DNA from: Chryseobacterium sp. JV274 | GTDB lineage: Bacteria; Bacteroidota; Bacteroidia; Flavobacteriales; Weeksellaceae | Direction: 5' to 3' | DNA length: 64,000 bases | NCBI RefSeq assembly: GCF_903969135.1 | Contig: NZ_LR824569.1 | Location: 434,001-498,000, forward strand | In this document: positions 52,205 to 60,800 of the stretch, in pieces | How positions within the stretch are numbered: position 1 is the stretch's first letter | Layout of the letters: each line of letters opens with the position of its first letter | Program-made: the position numbers and the translations under genes | Notes under the pieces: model-generated | The model's database searches: none | What the model saw: the letters and a program-made list of their open reading frames with translations, nothing else | Told to the model about the DNA's origin: nothing

Positions 52205-52519
52205 TTACTCCAGTCCATTTCCCCATGAATGAAGCTCAGAAAGAATAGGGCCAAGCTTTTGACCTTTTTCGGTTAACTTGTAATATACTTCAGGCGGAAA
52301 ATTATAGACTTCAATCCGTTCAATAATAAGGTCGTCTTCAAGCTGCTTCAATTGCTCTGCAAGTACTTTCTTGGAAACCCGGGGCATACTTCGCCAAAGT
52401 TCTACAAAACGTACTTTATCTTCTTCAAAAAGGTTATGCAGAATCAGTGGTTTCCATTTCCCTGAAAGAATATTCAGGCTTCGTCTCAATCCACAGTTTT
52501 TAAATTCTTCAAAATTCAT
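52205..52519 (-). CDS. HxlR family winged-HTH regulator
   Basis: 104 residues with CGLRRSLNILSGKWKPLILHNLF (cited as LNILSGKWKPLILHNLF) and VSKKVLAEQLKQLEDDLI, the HxlR pattern with an N-terminal Cys (C9). Divergent from the MBL hydrolase gene at 52612; the likely operator lies between at 52539-52557. The Cys suggests redox or electrophile sensing. Confidence 0.92.
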   Translation of the reverse strand: MNFEEFKNCGLRRSLNILSGKWKPLILHNLFEEDKVRFVELWRSMPRVSKKVLAEQLKQLEDDLIIERIEVYNFPPEVYYKLTEKGQKLGPILSELHSWGNGLE

Positions 52520-52538
52520 AAGTCAGTTGAATATTTAT

Positions 52539-52557
52539 GGTTAACCTTTTGGTAACC
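52539..52557. promoter_or_regulatory. HxlR operator candidate
   Basis: GGTTAACC-TTTT-GGTAACC, a near-perfect inverted repeat, just upstream of the -33/-7 promoter of the MBL gene and 20 bases before the HxlR start codon. Confidence 0.5.
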
Positions 52558-52562
52558 TTCGA

Positions 52563-52592
52563 TTGTTTTACCCCGATCGGGCAATAGCTTTG
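52563..52592 (+). promoter_or_regulatory. Promoter of MBL hydrolase gene
   Basis: TTG (52563-52565), 19 bases, TAGCTTTG (52585-52592): exact -7 match. The start codon follows 20 bases later. Confidence 0.62.
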
Positions 52593-52611
52593 CTGTACAA
52601 ACTTAGTCAAA

Positions 52612-53382
52612 ATGAAATTACAATTATGGCGCAATGCAACATTGCTATTGAATATTGATGGAATTTCCATCCTCGTAGATCCAATGCTTGGGGAAAAAGG
52701 TTCTCTTGGTAAATTCCCAATGGTAGACAACGAATTACTGAATCCTCTGGTAGATCTGCCTTTTGGCAAGGAAGAATTAAATCAAAAACTTGAAAAAGTA
52801 GATGCTATAGCTGTTACCCATCTTCATCCTGATCATTGGGACACTACAGCTATTGAACTTCTTGACAAAAATATTCCGATCATCTGTTCATATCTCATTT
52901 CAGAACAGATTGCAGAACAGGGTTTTACAAATATTACCTCTGTTAGTGACAGCGTACAATGGAGAAATATTGAGATAACTAGTACCAAAGGACAACATGG
53001 AACGGGAGAAATCGGAGAGAAAATGGGAATTGTAAATGGTTTTGTTTTTAAAACAGAAAATAAATCCGTTTATATCGCAGGAGACACCATCTGGTATGAT
53101 GAAATTGCTCAGGAAATTGATAAACATGAACCACAACATATCATTGTTGCAGGTGGAGCCGCCACTTTTTCAGTAGGAGATCCTATTATTATGACCAGTG
53201 AAGATATTATAAAAGTCTGTGAACACGCTCCCGAATCTACAGTTTGGGTAACTCATCTGGAAGCGGTAAGCCATTGCAAAGAAGACAGAAAATTTATTCA
53301 GGGAAAAATAACGGAAAAAGGACTCGAAAACCAATGTTTTATATTGAAAGACGGAGAAGAGGTAAGCCTGAAACAGATATGA
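52612..53382 (+). CDS. MBL fold metallo-hydrolase (UPF0173-like)
   Basis: 256 residues. The zinc motif THLHPDHWD is at about 68-76, STKGQHGTG and YIAGDTIWYDE bind metal, and VTHLEAVSHCKEDR closes the domain. Related to the UlaG/UPF0173 branch. Probably a cytoplasmic hydrolase induced through HxlR; pairs of HxlR with such hydrolases occur in detoxification of electrophiles. Substrate unknown. DUF421 gene follows 56 bases on. Confidence 0.87.
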   Translation: MKLQLWRNATLLLNIDGISILVDPMLGEKGSLGKFPMVDNELLNPLVDLPFGKEELNQKLEKVDAIAVTHLHPDHWDTTAIELLDKNIPIICSYLISEQIAEQGFTNITSVSDSVQWRNIEITSTKGQHGTGEIGEKMGIVNGFVFKTENKSVYIAGDTIWYDEIAQEIDKHEPQHIIVAGGAATFSVGDPIIMTSEDIIKVCEHAPESTVWVTHLEAVSHCKEDRKFIQGKITEKGLENQCFILKDGEEVSLKQI

Positions 53383-53438
53383 AATAAATAACAGGAGTTA
53401 TGGCTTATTTTTTGAATATTTCCTGATAAATAATTGGT

Positions 53439-54146
53439 ATGCTGTCAGCTTTTCTCTTACATCTTGATTGGAAAGAATTATTATTGGGACACGAAGAATG
53501 GTCTTTTCTTTTAGAGATCATTCTTCGTACCATGATTATGTTCCTTGCTATTATCATAGGACTTAGAATTTTAGGAAAAAGAGGGGTAAAACAGCTCTCA
53601 ATCTTTGAATTGGTAGTCATTATTGGCCTGGGATCGGCAGCAGGAGATCCTATGTTTAATAAGGATGTCGGAATTATTTCATCCCTTATTGTTTTTATTG
53701 TTATTATTCTTCTATATTCTATTGTGACCCATTTTATCGGAAAAAGTAAACGTTTTGAAAATCTGGTAGAAGGAAAATCCATCTGCCTGGTAGAAAATGG
53801 CGAATTTTCAATTAAAAACTTTCAAAAAGAAAACCTTGGGAGTGACGAATTCTTTGCAGAGTTGAGACTAAAAGGAATTTCGCAACTTGGACAGATTGAA
53901 ATGGCTATAGAAGAAATATCAGGAGAGATCAGTGTATTCTTTTTAGAAGATGAATCTGTAAGATATGGGCTTCCTATTATGCCAGGCTCATTACTTAATC
54001 CTTTACAATATATTCATGAGGACAAACATTACTCTTGTATATTTTGTGGGTATACAGAACATAAAAAAGCGGGCAATGCCGGACGCTGCCCAAAATGCCA
54101 AAAAGAAGAATGGGTAGCATCCAGCAATAAAAGACGTGTCACCTGA
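53439..54146 (+). CDS. DUF421 (YetF-like) membrane protein with C-terminal zinc ribbon
   Basis: 235 residues. Three membrane helices (about 25-48, 58-73 and 85-106) followed by the cytoplasmic DUF421 domain (KSICLVENGEF, ELRLKGISQLGQIEMAIEE in part). The C-terminal extension CIFCGYTEHKKAGNAGRCPKCQKEEW (two CxxC pairs: C-I-F-C and C-P-K-C) looks like a rubredoxin/zinc-ribbon metal site that ordinary YetF proteins lack. DUF421 function is unknown. The stop lies 12 bases from the convergent MFS gene. Confidence 0.85.
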   Translation: MLSAFLLHLDWKELLLGHEEWSFLLEIILRTMIMFLAIIIGLRILGKRGVKQLSIFELVVIIGLGSAAGDPMFNKDVGIISSLIVFIVIILLYSIVTHFIGKSKRFENLVEGKSICLVENGEFSIKNFQKENLGSDEFFAELRLKGISQLGQIEMAIEEISGEISVFFLEDESVRYGLPIMPGSLLNPLQYIHEDKHYSCIFCGYTEHKKAGNAGRCPKCQKEEWVASSNKRRVT

Positions 54147-54158
54147 CCTTTGTCCATC

Positions 54159-55364
54159 CTAATCCTCAACATATTTATTTCTCGCAGCCTTCATTCCAAA
54201 ATATAACATCAATATTACCGCAAAACTTAATAAATAAAATGAGCTGTTCCAGGAAACATCCCAATCATGCAGTTTTCCAAATAATGGAGGCCCAAATGCA
54301 GCAATCAGATATCCGACAGACTGAGCCATTCCGGAAATTTTAACAGCATTGATACTGCTTTTCGTTCTCGTTGAAAAAAATAGGATAGATAAACTGAAAG
54401 ACAAGCCATTAGAAATCCCTATGATCACAGCATTCACATAAATCCACTGAGATTTAAGGAACACAAACATCATCGTACTTCCAAACATCAGGGTGCATAT
54501 AAAAAGAATCATCAGTCTCTGATCTTTCATCTTACTGGCAATAATCGGGCAGCAGAACGTCACAGGAATCATCGTAATCTGAATCACAAAGAAAACCCAG
54601 CCGGAGCTTTCTCCCTGCATATGAAAATCTGCAAGAAATGAAGGCAGCCAGGCTACCAGACAATAATAAAATAAAGACTGCAGACCCATAAAAATACTGA
54701 TGTTCCATGCCTGAGCAGATTTGAACATATTAAAATCAGAAGTACTGAGTGCCGTTTTAGGAAGATTTGGATTTCTTTTATTAAAGATAAATTCCAATAC
54801 TAAAACAAGAAAACCCAATGCCGCAATAACCAGCCAGATTCCTAAAGAACCTTTCCATCCAAACCCCGTCAGTTCCCCGATCTTCACACTAAAACCAGAA
54901 GCCAGGGCCGCCGTAAGATTCATGGATACAGCAAAAATTCCAGTCATAAGACCAATCTGCTTCGGGAAATTATTTTTAACGTATCCCGGAGTGACCACAT
55001 TTCCAATGCATATCCCTAAGCCAATAAATATAGATCCTAAAAATAACAGCCAAAGAGATCCGCTGATTCTTAAAAATAAACCAAAACTTAAAATAATCAG
55101 AGAATACATCAGAAGTTTACTGATTCCGAACTTATTAGAAAATCTACTGACCAATACAGAGCAGGCTGCAAACATAAACAGTGGAATAGAGGTAAGCAGA
55201 CTTACCTGAAAATTATCAAGTTTCAATGCATCTCTTACTTCTCCCAATACAGGAGCAACTGCCACAATTGGTGAACGGAGGTTACTGGAAATTAATATAA
55301 CTACCAGAACGTTAATGATTAACAAAACATACGAAGCATTCCTTTTTACTTCATTCTTCATCAT
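54159..55364 (-). CDS. MFS transporter, CynX/NimT family
   Basis: 401 residues, 12 membrane helices. SSNLRSPIVAVAPVLGEVRD in the first helix region (part: NLRSPIVAVAPVLGEV) is a strong CynX/YeaN-type signature, with GNVVTPGYVKNNFP in helix 5. Members export cyanate or 2-nitroimidazole-like compounds. Divergent from the AraC gene at 55436, which is its probable regulator. Confidence 0.9.
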   Translation of the reverse strand: MMKNEVKRNASYVLLIINVLVVILISSNLRSPIVAVAPVLGEVRDALKLDNFQVSLLTSIPLFMFAACSVLVSRFSNKFGISKLLMYSLIILSFGLFLRISGSLWLLFLGSIFIGLGICIGNVVTPGYVKNNFPKQIGLMTGIFAVSMNLTAALASGFSVKIGELTGFGWKGSLGIWLVIAALGFLVLVLEFIFNKRNPNLPKTALSTSDFNMFKSAQAWNISIFMGLQSLFYYCLVAWLPSFLADFHMQGESSGWVFFVIQITMIPVTFCCPIIASKMKDQRLMILFICTLMFGSTMMFVFLKSQWIYVNAVIIGISNGLSFSLSILFFSTRTKSSINAVKISGMAQSVGYLIAAFGPPLFGKLHDWDVSWNSSFYLLSFAVILMLYFGMKAARNKYVED

Positions 55365-55435
55365 AATAAAAACTTTTCTGCAAAATTAATATAGTAATTT
55401 TGTTTAATTTTGCCAAAGTTTTAACCTAAAACGAC

Positions 55436-56218
55436 ATGAATGCCAACGACAGCATAAAAATAGATGATCTGAAGAAACCTTATTTTGTATGGTTTGAAGA
55501 AAACTGGGTTCATGATGATGTCCTTCACCATCATCAGAAAGGTCAGCTGGTATATGTGGAAAGTGGGTTCCAATACATCACTATTGAAGAAAAAATCTAT
55601 CTTCTCCCACAAAATCATGCCGTATGGATTCCTCCAAATGCAATTCATAAAACTAATTCACATTCCGAAAAGATAAAACTGATGATCATGTTTGCTGATA
55701 TCAGTACAAAAAATCCCTTTTATCATGAGGTTAATGTATTTTCTGTTCCACCGGTTTTAAAAGAAATGATAAAATATGCGGAAAAATGGTCTAAGCAAAT
55801 GATTTCTGATGATGATGAAAATCTATTTCTCAAAGCATTGTTCAACGAACTTCCGCGATTTGTTGAACATTCCTTAACGCTCCATATCAGTCTTCCAAAA
55901 GATCAACGCCTTACAAAAGTTATTGAGCATCTTCATCATCACTATCGGGATGAAATTAAGATGGAAGATCTCAGCGATACAGCACTTTTGTCTTTCCGTA
56001 CATTGGAACGTATTTTCAAAAAAGAAACCGGACTCACTTTAAGTAAATACCAGCAGATGCTTCGTATCATTAAAAGTCTGGAATTTCTGAGTGCTGGGCA
56101 TCTTACTATTTCAGAAACAGCTTATGAAGTAGGGTACAAGAGTGTACAGGCCTATACCAGAAGTTTTCTGTCTGTAATGCAGTTCAGACCTACAGATTTT
56201 ATTAAAACAATTCAATAG
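55436..56218 (+). CDS. AraC family transcriptional regulator (cupin sensor)
   Basis: 260 residues: N-terminal cupin (HHHQKGQLVYVESG, VWIPPNAIHKTN) and the C-terminal double HTH (IKMEDLSDTALLSFRTLERIFKK and ISETAYEVGYKSVQAYTRSFLSVM, both cited within the limit as DLSDTALLSFRTLERIF and ETAYEVGYKSVQAYTRSF). This class commonly sits next to CynX/NimT MFS genes and regulates them. Start ATG 55436 directly after a short intergenic region of 71 bases. Confidence 0.92.
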   Translation: MNANDSIKIDDLKKPYFVWFEENWVHDDVLHHHQKGQLVYVESGFQYITIEEKIYLLPQNHAVWIPPNAIHKTNSHSEKIKLMIMFADISTKNPFYHEVNVFSVPPVLKEMIKYAEKWSKQMISDDDENLFLKALFNELPRFVEHSLTLHISLPKDQRLTKVIEHLHHHYRDEIKMEDLSDTALLSFRTLERIFKKETGLTLSKYQQMLRIIKSLEFLSAGHLTISETAYEVGYKSVQAYTRSFLSVMQFRPTDFIKTIQ

Positions 56219-56799
56219 ACGTTTAGAGCACCTGCAGAAGCGGTCGAGATATAGCAAAAAAGAGACTTATTGAGATCTTAAAACTTTGAACATTACTTTG
56301 TATAAAAGCAATTGACTTGTTTGAAAAAGAGTATAATTCACATTTTACATCATTTTCCACTTCAACAGCCAATATTCAATTATGATACTATTGAAAATAA
56401 AAAGGTCTCCACGAATGAAGACCTTAAAAAAACACAAATGATGAAAAAAAATTATTTCGATCCACAAATATAAGTAAAAATCATGTTATGCAAAACATCA
56501 TAAGCTTATTTTTTTTAATAATTATTTATTTTAAGTAAAAATAATTATTCTCTAAATGATTTTGGTTTTCTTTAGGATTCCGAAATTCTTTACACAAAAA
56601 CATATCCTGTTAAATATAATTCGCGCCCTGATGAATTGTATGCCGTTTTTTAGCATGAACAGAATAGTTGTGAGAAGTGAATTATTATAAAAATAAAGCT
56701 ACTTTAAAACAATACTCAAACAATTGTTTAACTTTTTTGTGACTCTACTCATAAAAACCTATAGAATTTTTGCTGTATTTTCTCCAAAAAACATATTGC
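56219..56799. other. 580-bp gene-free region
   Basis: No convincing gene. It contains a stem AAAGGTCT / AGACCTT at 56401-56425 with a 10-base loop and A- and T-rich flanks, which could act as a weak terminator on either strand, and a 12-bp palindrome AAACAATTGTTT at 56718-56729. A 19-codon frame from 56415 overlaps the stem and is probably chance. Confidence 0.4.
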
Positions 56800-57408
56800 A
56801 TGAAGCCAAAAAAATTTAAAGGAGTCCCAAAACAAAAATTCGGAGGTTTCCATGATACAGAAACCAGAAAAATATTTGATCAGGATTCCATGTCGTTAAA
56901 ATTTGAAACATTAAAAGAGAGATTTTTCTCAGTCAATAAGTGGCAAAGTTATTGCGGGGAAGCATTTGCAGCATTTAAGCTTTACGATTTCAATGGTCAT
57001 CCTGTGGATCGTGAACCACAGAAAGGAGATTTTATAAGGATTGATATTCCGGGACCGGGAGAACCTGAAGCCAGAGGATATGATTGGGTGGAAATTACAG
57101 ATATCTGTTTTTATCAGAACAGTTTTGCCGAAAGTATAACAATGACCTGCAGACCGTCCAGAAACCCTGAAGATAAAAAAAACCGCCATATTGCTCATTT
57201 TTACAGCTCCGGAGCAACCTCTACCTTTATGATATCAAAAAGTCCTGCTCATGTAAAAGCCGCAGTATACGGACGTAATGAAAGACCTAATCTGAATGCT
57301 AAATTACTTGATGTCATTAGGAATCTTGTCACCGCCGCAGGAGGAATGATGGGAACTGCTAAAATACAATGGAAACAGCTTACCGACAGTTTATTGGATT
57401 TTGAATAA
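56800..57408 (+). CDS. Unrecognised protein, about 202 residues
   Basis: The family is not recognised. No signal peptide or membrane helix. A basic N-terminus (KPKKFKGVPKQKFGGF), a central segment QKGDFIRIDIPGPGEPEARGYDWVEI (part) that could be beta-rich, and a C-terminal helical, glycine-rich stretch (VRNLVTAAGGMMG-like DVIRNLVTAAGGMMGTAKIQW in part). Start at ATG 56800, since the frame before it codes for a hydrophobic tail with no relation. It lies 85 bases before an MFS gene and may belong to the same transcription unit with the siderophore-interacting protein. Confidence 0.6.
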   Translation: MKPKKFKGVPKQKFGGFHDTETRKIFDQDSMSLKFETLKERFFSVNKWQSYCGEAFAAFKLYDFNGHPVDREPQKGDFIRIDIPGPGEPEARGYDWVEITDICFYQNSFAESITMTCRPSRNPEDKKNRHIAHFYSSGATSTFMISKSPAHVKAAVYGRNERPNLNAKLLDVIRNLVTAAGGMMGTAKIQWKQLTDSLLDFE

Positions 57409-57493
57409 CCTTTTTCTACCTTTTTTGATCTAGATCAAAGTTTGGTATTTGTTGTACAGGGACATTTGCACCCGAATATTTTAAACAAAATTT

Positions 57494-58669
57494 ATGAGTA
57501 CAACATTAGAAAAAGGGCAGACTATTAATTTCTATCAGGCGACCGCTCCCATTATCATTTCGGTATTTGGAGTTTATCTTACCATAGGAATTGCCCTGGG
57601 AGTACTTCCCGGGTTTGTCCAGAACACATTAGGTTTTGACAGCATTATTGTGGGGCTTGTTATTGGTTTGCAGTCGTTGTCAACACTTTTGACGCGTGCC
57701 TATTCCGGGAAAATTACAGATACCAGAGGAGCCAAGAAAAGTAAAATGTCAGGTGTGGTATTAGCTGTTATTGCCGGGATTGTTTATATACTTGCAATAC
57801 TATTTCAGGGTCATCCGCTGATGGCACTTCTCTTTCTGTTAGCAGCAAGAATCATTCATGGTATTGGCGAAAGCTTTCTGGTTACCGGAGCATTGACGTG
57901 GGGAATAGGGCTGGCAGGCCCCTCTAACTCTGGAAAAGTAATGACCTGGAACGGTATTGCTATGTATGCAGGAATTGCAATTGGGGCTCCTGTCAGTATC
58001 TGGTTGAGTAAAGAATACAATATGCTGCCTGCTTTCATCCTTATAGCCTTACTTCCGCTTGTAAGCTGGCTTTCTACCGCAAAACTTCCTTCTATTCCTG
58101 TAGATAAAGATCATGTACGAACGCCTTTTTACAAGGTAATCGGGGCAATATCGGGGCAGGGACTGAGTCTTGCTTTTTCATCAATGGCTTTTGGATGTAT
58201 TGCTTCTTTTATTGCTTTATTTTTCTCACAAAAGAATTGGGGAGATGCTTCACTTGCTTTTATGGTTTTCGGAATATGTTATGTTCTTACCAGAATTTTC
58301 TTTGCTTCATTTCCGGATAAATACAGAGGTTTTAAGATTGCTTTGATCTCTCTGATCATCGAAGTGGCAGGACAGCTGCTGATATGGACATCTGTTTCCA
58401 AAACATTAGCCATTATCGGATGTGGATTAACTGGGATTGGATTTTCATTGGTCTTTCCGGCATTGGGAGTTCTTGCGATTCAAAAAGTAAAACCACAAAT
58501 GAGAGGAACAGCATTGGGAGCATATGTTGCTTTTGTTGATCTTTCATTAGGACTGGCAGGACCTATTGCCGGGCTAATTACCGGCTGGTTTGATTATCAG
58601 GCAGTATACCTTTTCGGGGGAATCAGCTGTATGGTATCAATGATTATTTTATTATTTAATAAAAAATAA
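57494..58669 (+). CDS. MFS transporter, YhhS-like
   Basis: 391 residues with 12 membrane helices. [27 protein letters not shown] (motif A part: [16 protein letters not shown]) and the helix-4/5 segment [19 protein letters not shown] match the YhhS/YfcJ exporter group. The gene pairs with the SIP flavoprotein gene (two bases apart), a combination seen in iron uptake, so it could export or import a siderophore or metallophore; this is inference. Confidence 0.87.
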   Translation: MSTTLEKGQTINFYQATAPIIISVFGVYLTIGIALGVLPGFVQNTLGFDSIIVGLVIGLQSLSTLLTRAYSGKITDTRGAKKSKMSGVVLAVIAGIVYILAILFQGHPLMALLFLLAARIIHGIGESFLVTGALTWGIGLAGPSNSGKVMTWNGIAMYAGIAIGAPVSIWLSKEYNMLPAFILIALLPLVSWLSTAKLPSIPVDKDHVRTPFYKVIGAISGQGLSLAFSSMAFGCIASFIALFFSQKNWGDASLAFMVFGICYVLTRIFFASFPDKYRGFKIALISLIIEVAGQLLIWTSVSKTLAIIGCGLTGIGFSLVFPALGVLAIQKVKPQMRGTALGAYVAFVDLSLGLAGPIAGLITGWFDYQAVYLFGGISCMVSMIILLFNKK

Positions 58670-58671
58670 AA

Positions 58672-59421
58672 ATGGAAAATTCTATCATTACTCAAGCAGA
58701 GAAAACAAAAAAAATACGTTCTGCATTTATCATTAAAAATAAACAGTATCTCACCCCACATCTTATCCGTGTGGTATTTGAAATGGATGACAATCAGGCT
58801 GAACTGCTTGCCAATGTGCGTTCCGGTTCAAATAATAAAATCTTTTTTCCAACTAAAGAAGGAAGAACTCCTTTAATCAGAACATATACTAACAGAAAAA
58901 TTGACTTGGAAAACCGGGAATTGAGTATAGATTTCGTTGCCCATGGTGATAACGGGCCCGCTTCTGCATGGGCATTACAAGCGAGTCCTGGTGATTCATT
59001 GGAAATAGGGATGAAAGAAAGTACAAGGCCTTTAGTTCCCGATGCTGATTTTTATCTGCTGGCGGGAGATGCAACAGCATTACCTGTCATTTGTGCTATT
59101 GCTGAGCAGTTTCCACCTTATATATCCGCAAAGATCCTATTAGAGGTGGCAGGCAAAGAAGATGAACTTATTCTGTGTTCCGCAGCAGATGTATCAGTAG
59201 AATGGCTTTACAATCCCCATCCGGAAGAGGGAAGCCGACTTGCAGAAGCTGTAAAATCTGTTCAGTTTCCGCCCGGAGTTTTGAAAGAATATGTGTATAT
59301 CGCTGCAGAATACACAACAGTTCATGAACTTCGTAATTATTTTAAAACAACCCCGCAATGGGATCCCCATGGTCTATATATCTGCTCGTACTGGAAAGCC
59401 GGACAGACAGAAAATATATAG
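58672..59421 (+). CDS. Siderophore-interacting protein (FAD/NAD(P)H ferric-siderophore reductase)
   Basis: 249 residues. FAD-binding part with [12 protein letters not shown] (R-x-Y-T pattern) and [20 protein letters not shown]; the NAD(P)-binding SIP domain with [17 protein letters not shown]. Related to ViuB/YqjH, which release iron from siderophores in the cytoplasm. It forms an operon with the MFS gene and is followed closely by a Crp regulator. No receptor is next to it. Confidence 0.92.
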   Translation: MENSIITQAEKTKKIRSAFIIKNKQYLTPHLIRVVFEMDDNQAELLANVRSGSNNKIFFPTKEGRTPLIRTYTNRKIDLENRELSIDFVAHGDNGPASAWALQASPGDSLEIGMKESTRPLVPDADFYLLAGDATALPVICAIAEQFPPYISAKILLEVAGKEDELILCSAADVSVEWLYNPHPEEGSRLAEAVKSVQFPPGVLKEYVYIAAEYTTVHELRNYFKTTPQWDPHGLYICSYWKAGQTENI

Positions 59422-59474
59422 ACCGTTTTGATAAAAATAGTAAGCAAATCCTTTTTATCATTACTTTTGCTTAC

Positions 59475-60044
59475 ATGCAGGAACTTTTAGCTTCATATAT
59501 TAAAAATAGAATATCAGTAACGGATGAAGAATTGAATACCATTCTTTCTTATTTCAAACATGTTCAATTAAAAAAGAATGAAACACTCCTTACCAACGGA
59601 CAACACAGCCAACGGACATTTTTTGTTGTAAACGGTTGTCTCCGTATATTTTTTATTAATGAAGAAGGGCAGGATTCCACGCGATATTTTGCATTTGAAA
59701 ATCAGTTTGCAACAGCATTAACCAGTTTTATTACTTCTGAGCCCTCCGACGAATTTATTCAGGCCGTGGAGGATTCAGAAGTATATTACATTAGTCATGA
59801 AAGCTTTTACCATCTCCTGGATATTATTCCGCAATGGGAAAAATTTTACAGGATATATCTGGAAACAGCGTATGTGAGTAACACGAAGAGACTGATGTCT
59901 TTCCTTGTTCAGGATGCTCTTGAAAAGTACCGCCAGCTGCTGAATGAAAATCCTGTTGTAGTAAGGAGACTTTCTAATAAAATGGTAGCTTCCTATCTTA
60001 ATATCTCTCAGGAAACTTTAAGCAGATTGAAATCAAGACTTTGA
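59475..60044 (+). CDS. Crp/Fnr family regulator
   Basis: About 189 residues: effector domain (KKNETLLTNGQHSQRTFFVVNGCLRI, cited as NETLLTNGQHSQRTFFVV) and HTH RLSNKMVASYLNISQETLSRLKSRL (in part NKMVASYLNISQETLSR). ATG 59475 is preferred: TACTTTTG, an exact -7 element, lies at 59462-59469, five bases ahead of it, and the frame upstream overlaps the SIP gene. The transcript would be leaderless. The protein may control the MFS-SIP unit. Confidence 0.9.
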   Translation: MQELLASYIKNRISVTDEELNTILSYFKHVQLKKNETLLTNGQHSQRTFFVVNGCLRIFFINEEGQDSTRYFAFENQFATALTSFITSEPSDEFIQAVEDSEVYYISHESFYHLLDIIPQWEKFYRIYLETAYVSNTKRLMSFLVQDALEKYRQLLNENPVVVRRLSNKMVASYLNISQETLSRLKSRL

Positions 60045-60154
60045 TTTTTGTTTGACAAATCTAATAATATTACAAAGAGCTTTAAACCATTTTTAAACGG
60101 AATAAAATTCTCAAAAAATTAATACCAGAGCCTTCTCAGGAAAAATTTAAGCCT

Positions 60155-60162
60155 TATATTTG
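60155..60162 (+). promoter_or_regulatory. -7 element TATATTTG, leaderless arrangement
   Basis: Exact TAnnTTTG ending five bases before the ATG at 60168. The expected transcription start would coincide with the start codon. Confidence 0.5.
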
Positions 60163-60167
60163 CACTC

Positions 60168-60530
60168 ATGTTAAAATGGTTCTCCATATTATGCTCAATG
60201 ATGTATGTGCTGGCTACCACCAATGCGGGGGAAGTACTGAAGGTGCCTATGTTTGTGGAACATTTTATGGAATATCATGGAAGCTTATCAGAGTTTGTCA
60301 TGGAACATTATGATAATCACAAAGAGGATTCTGACTGGGATACTGATCAGAAACTGCCATTTATCAATCCTCCTATTGTATTGACTGTACATGCCCAGCT
60401 TCCGGAACTTACATTTGAAATAAAAAAACCTAAAGAAATTACTGTTTCCAAGAAAAACAGTATCTACAAGGAAAAAGATTTCTCCAATCATTATCTTTCC
60501 CAGATTTTCCAGCCTCCGCGGCTTTCATAA
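60168..60530 (+). CDS. Small hypothetical protein upstream of RND pump
   Basis: 120 residues with a hydrophobic N-terminus (WFSILCSMMYVLATTNAG) that may be a signal peptide or anchor, followed by an acidic, histidine-containing stretch (EHFMEYHGSLSEFVMEHYDNHKEDSD, cited as EHFMEYHGSLSEFVMEHY). Multiple His and acidic residues could bind metal. Its position 270 bases before a CusA/CzcA pump suggests a periplasmic metal-binding accessory protein, as small proteins of this kind precede Bacteroidota heavy-metal RND operons. Function not proven. Confidence 0.6.
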   Translation: MLKWFSILCSMMYVLATTNAGEVLKVPMFVEHFMEYHGSLSEFVMEHYDNHKEDSDWDTDQKLPFINPPIVLTVHAQLPELTFEIKKPKEITVSKKNSIYKEKDFSNHYLSQIFQPPRLS

Positions 60531-60800
60531 CTGATTTTACACTGACATTGCTTTAGACTTAAAGCAGTCCATTTATTATTACATCAATTTAACCTATCGT
60601 GCATTATAACTCTGTTTATGATGTCTTTACTAAACTTTGTTTAAATTTTTCAGAATGATAAGTTTACAACAAAGTACATGATTATCAGGGAGATATTCTT
60701 ACTGAGTGATATGATATCTTCTGTGCTTTTGTAATTGTACAAATAAAGACTTCAGCTGCTTTTATAAGACATTCCGGGTTATCAATTAATAGTTTTTTCC
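60531..60800. other. 270-bp gap before the RND gene
   Basis: AT-rich and free of frames worth reporting. No exact TAnnTTTG element was found near 60801, so the pump may be transcribed with the small gene at 60168 or by a regulated promoter of different type. Confidence 0.4.

Noticed and set aside
56415..56474. 19-codon frame (MKTLKKTQMM...) as small peptide gene
   Set aside because: Overlaps a stem-loop, has no start signal or recognisable relatives.
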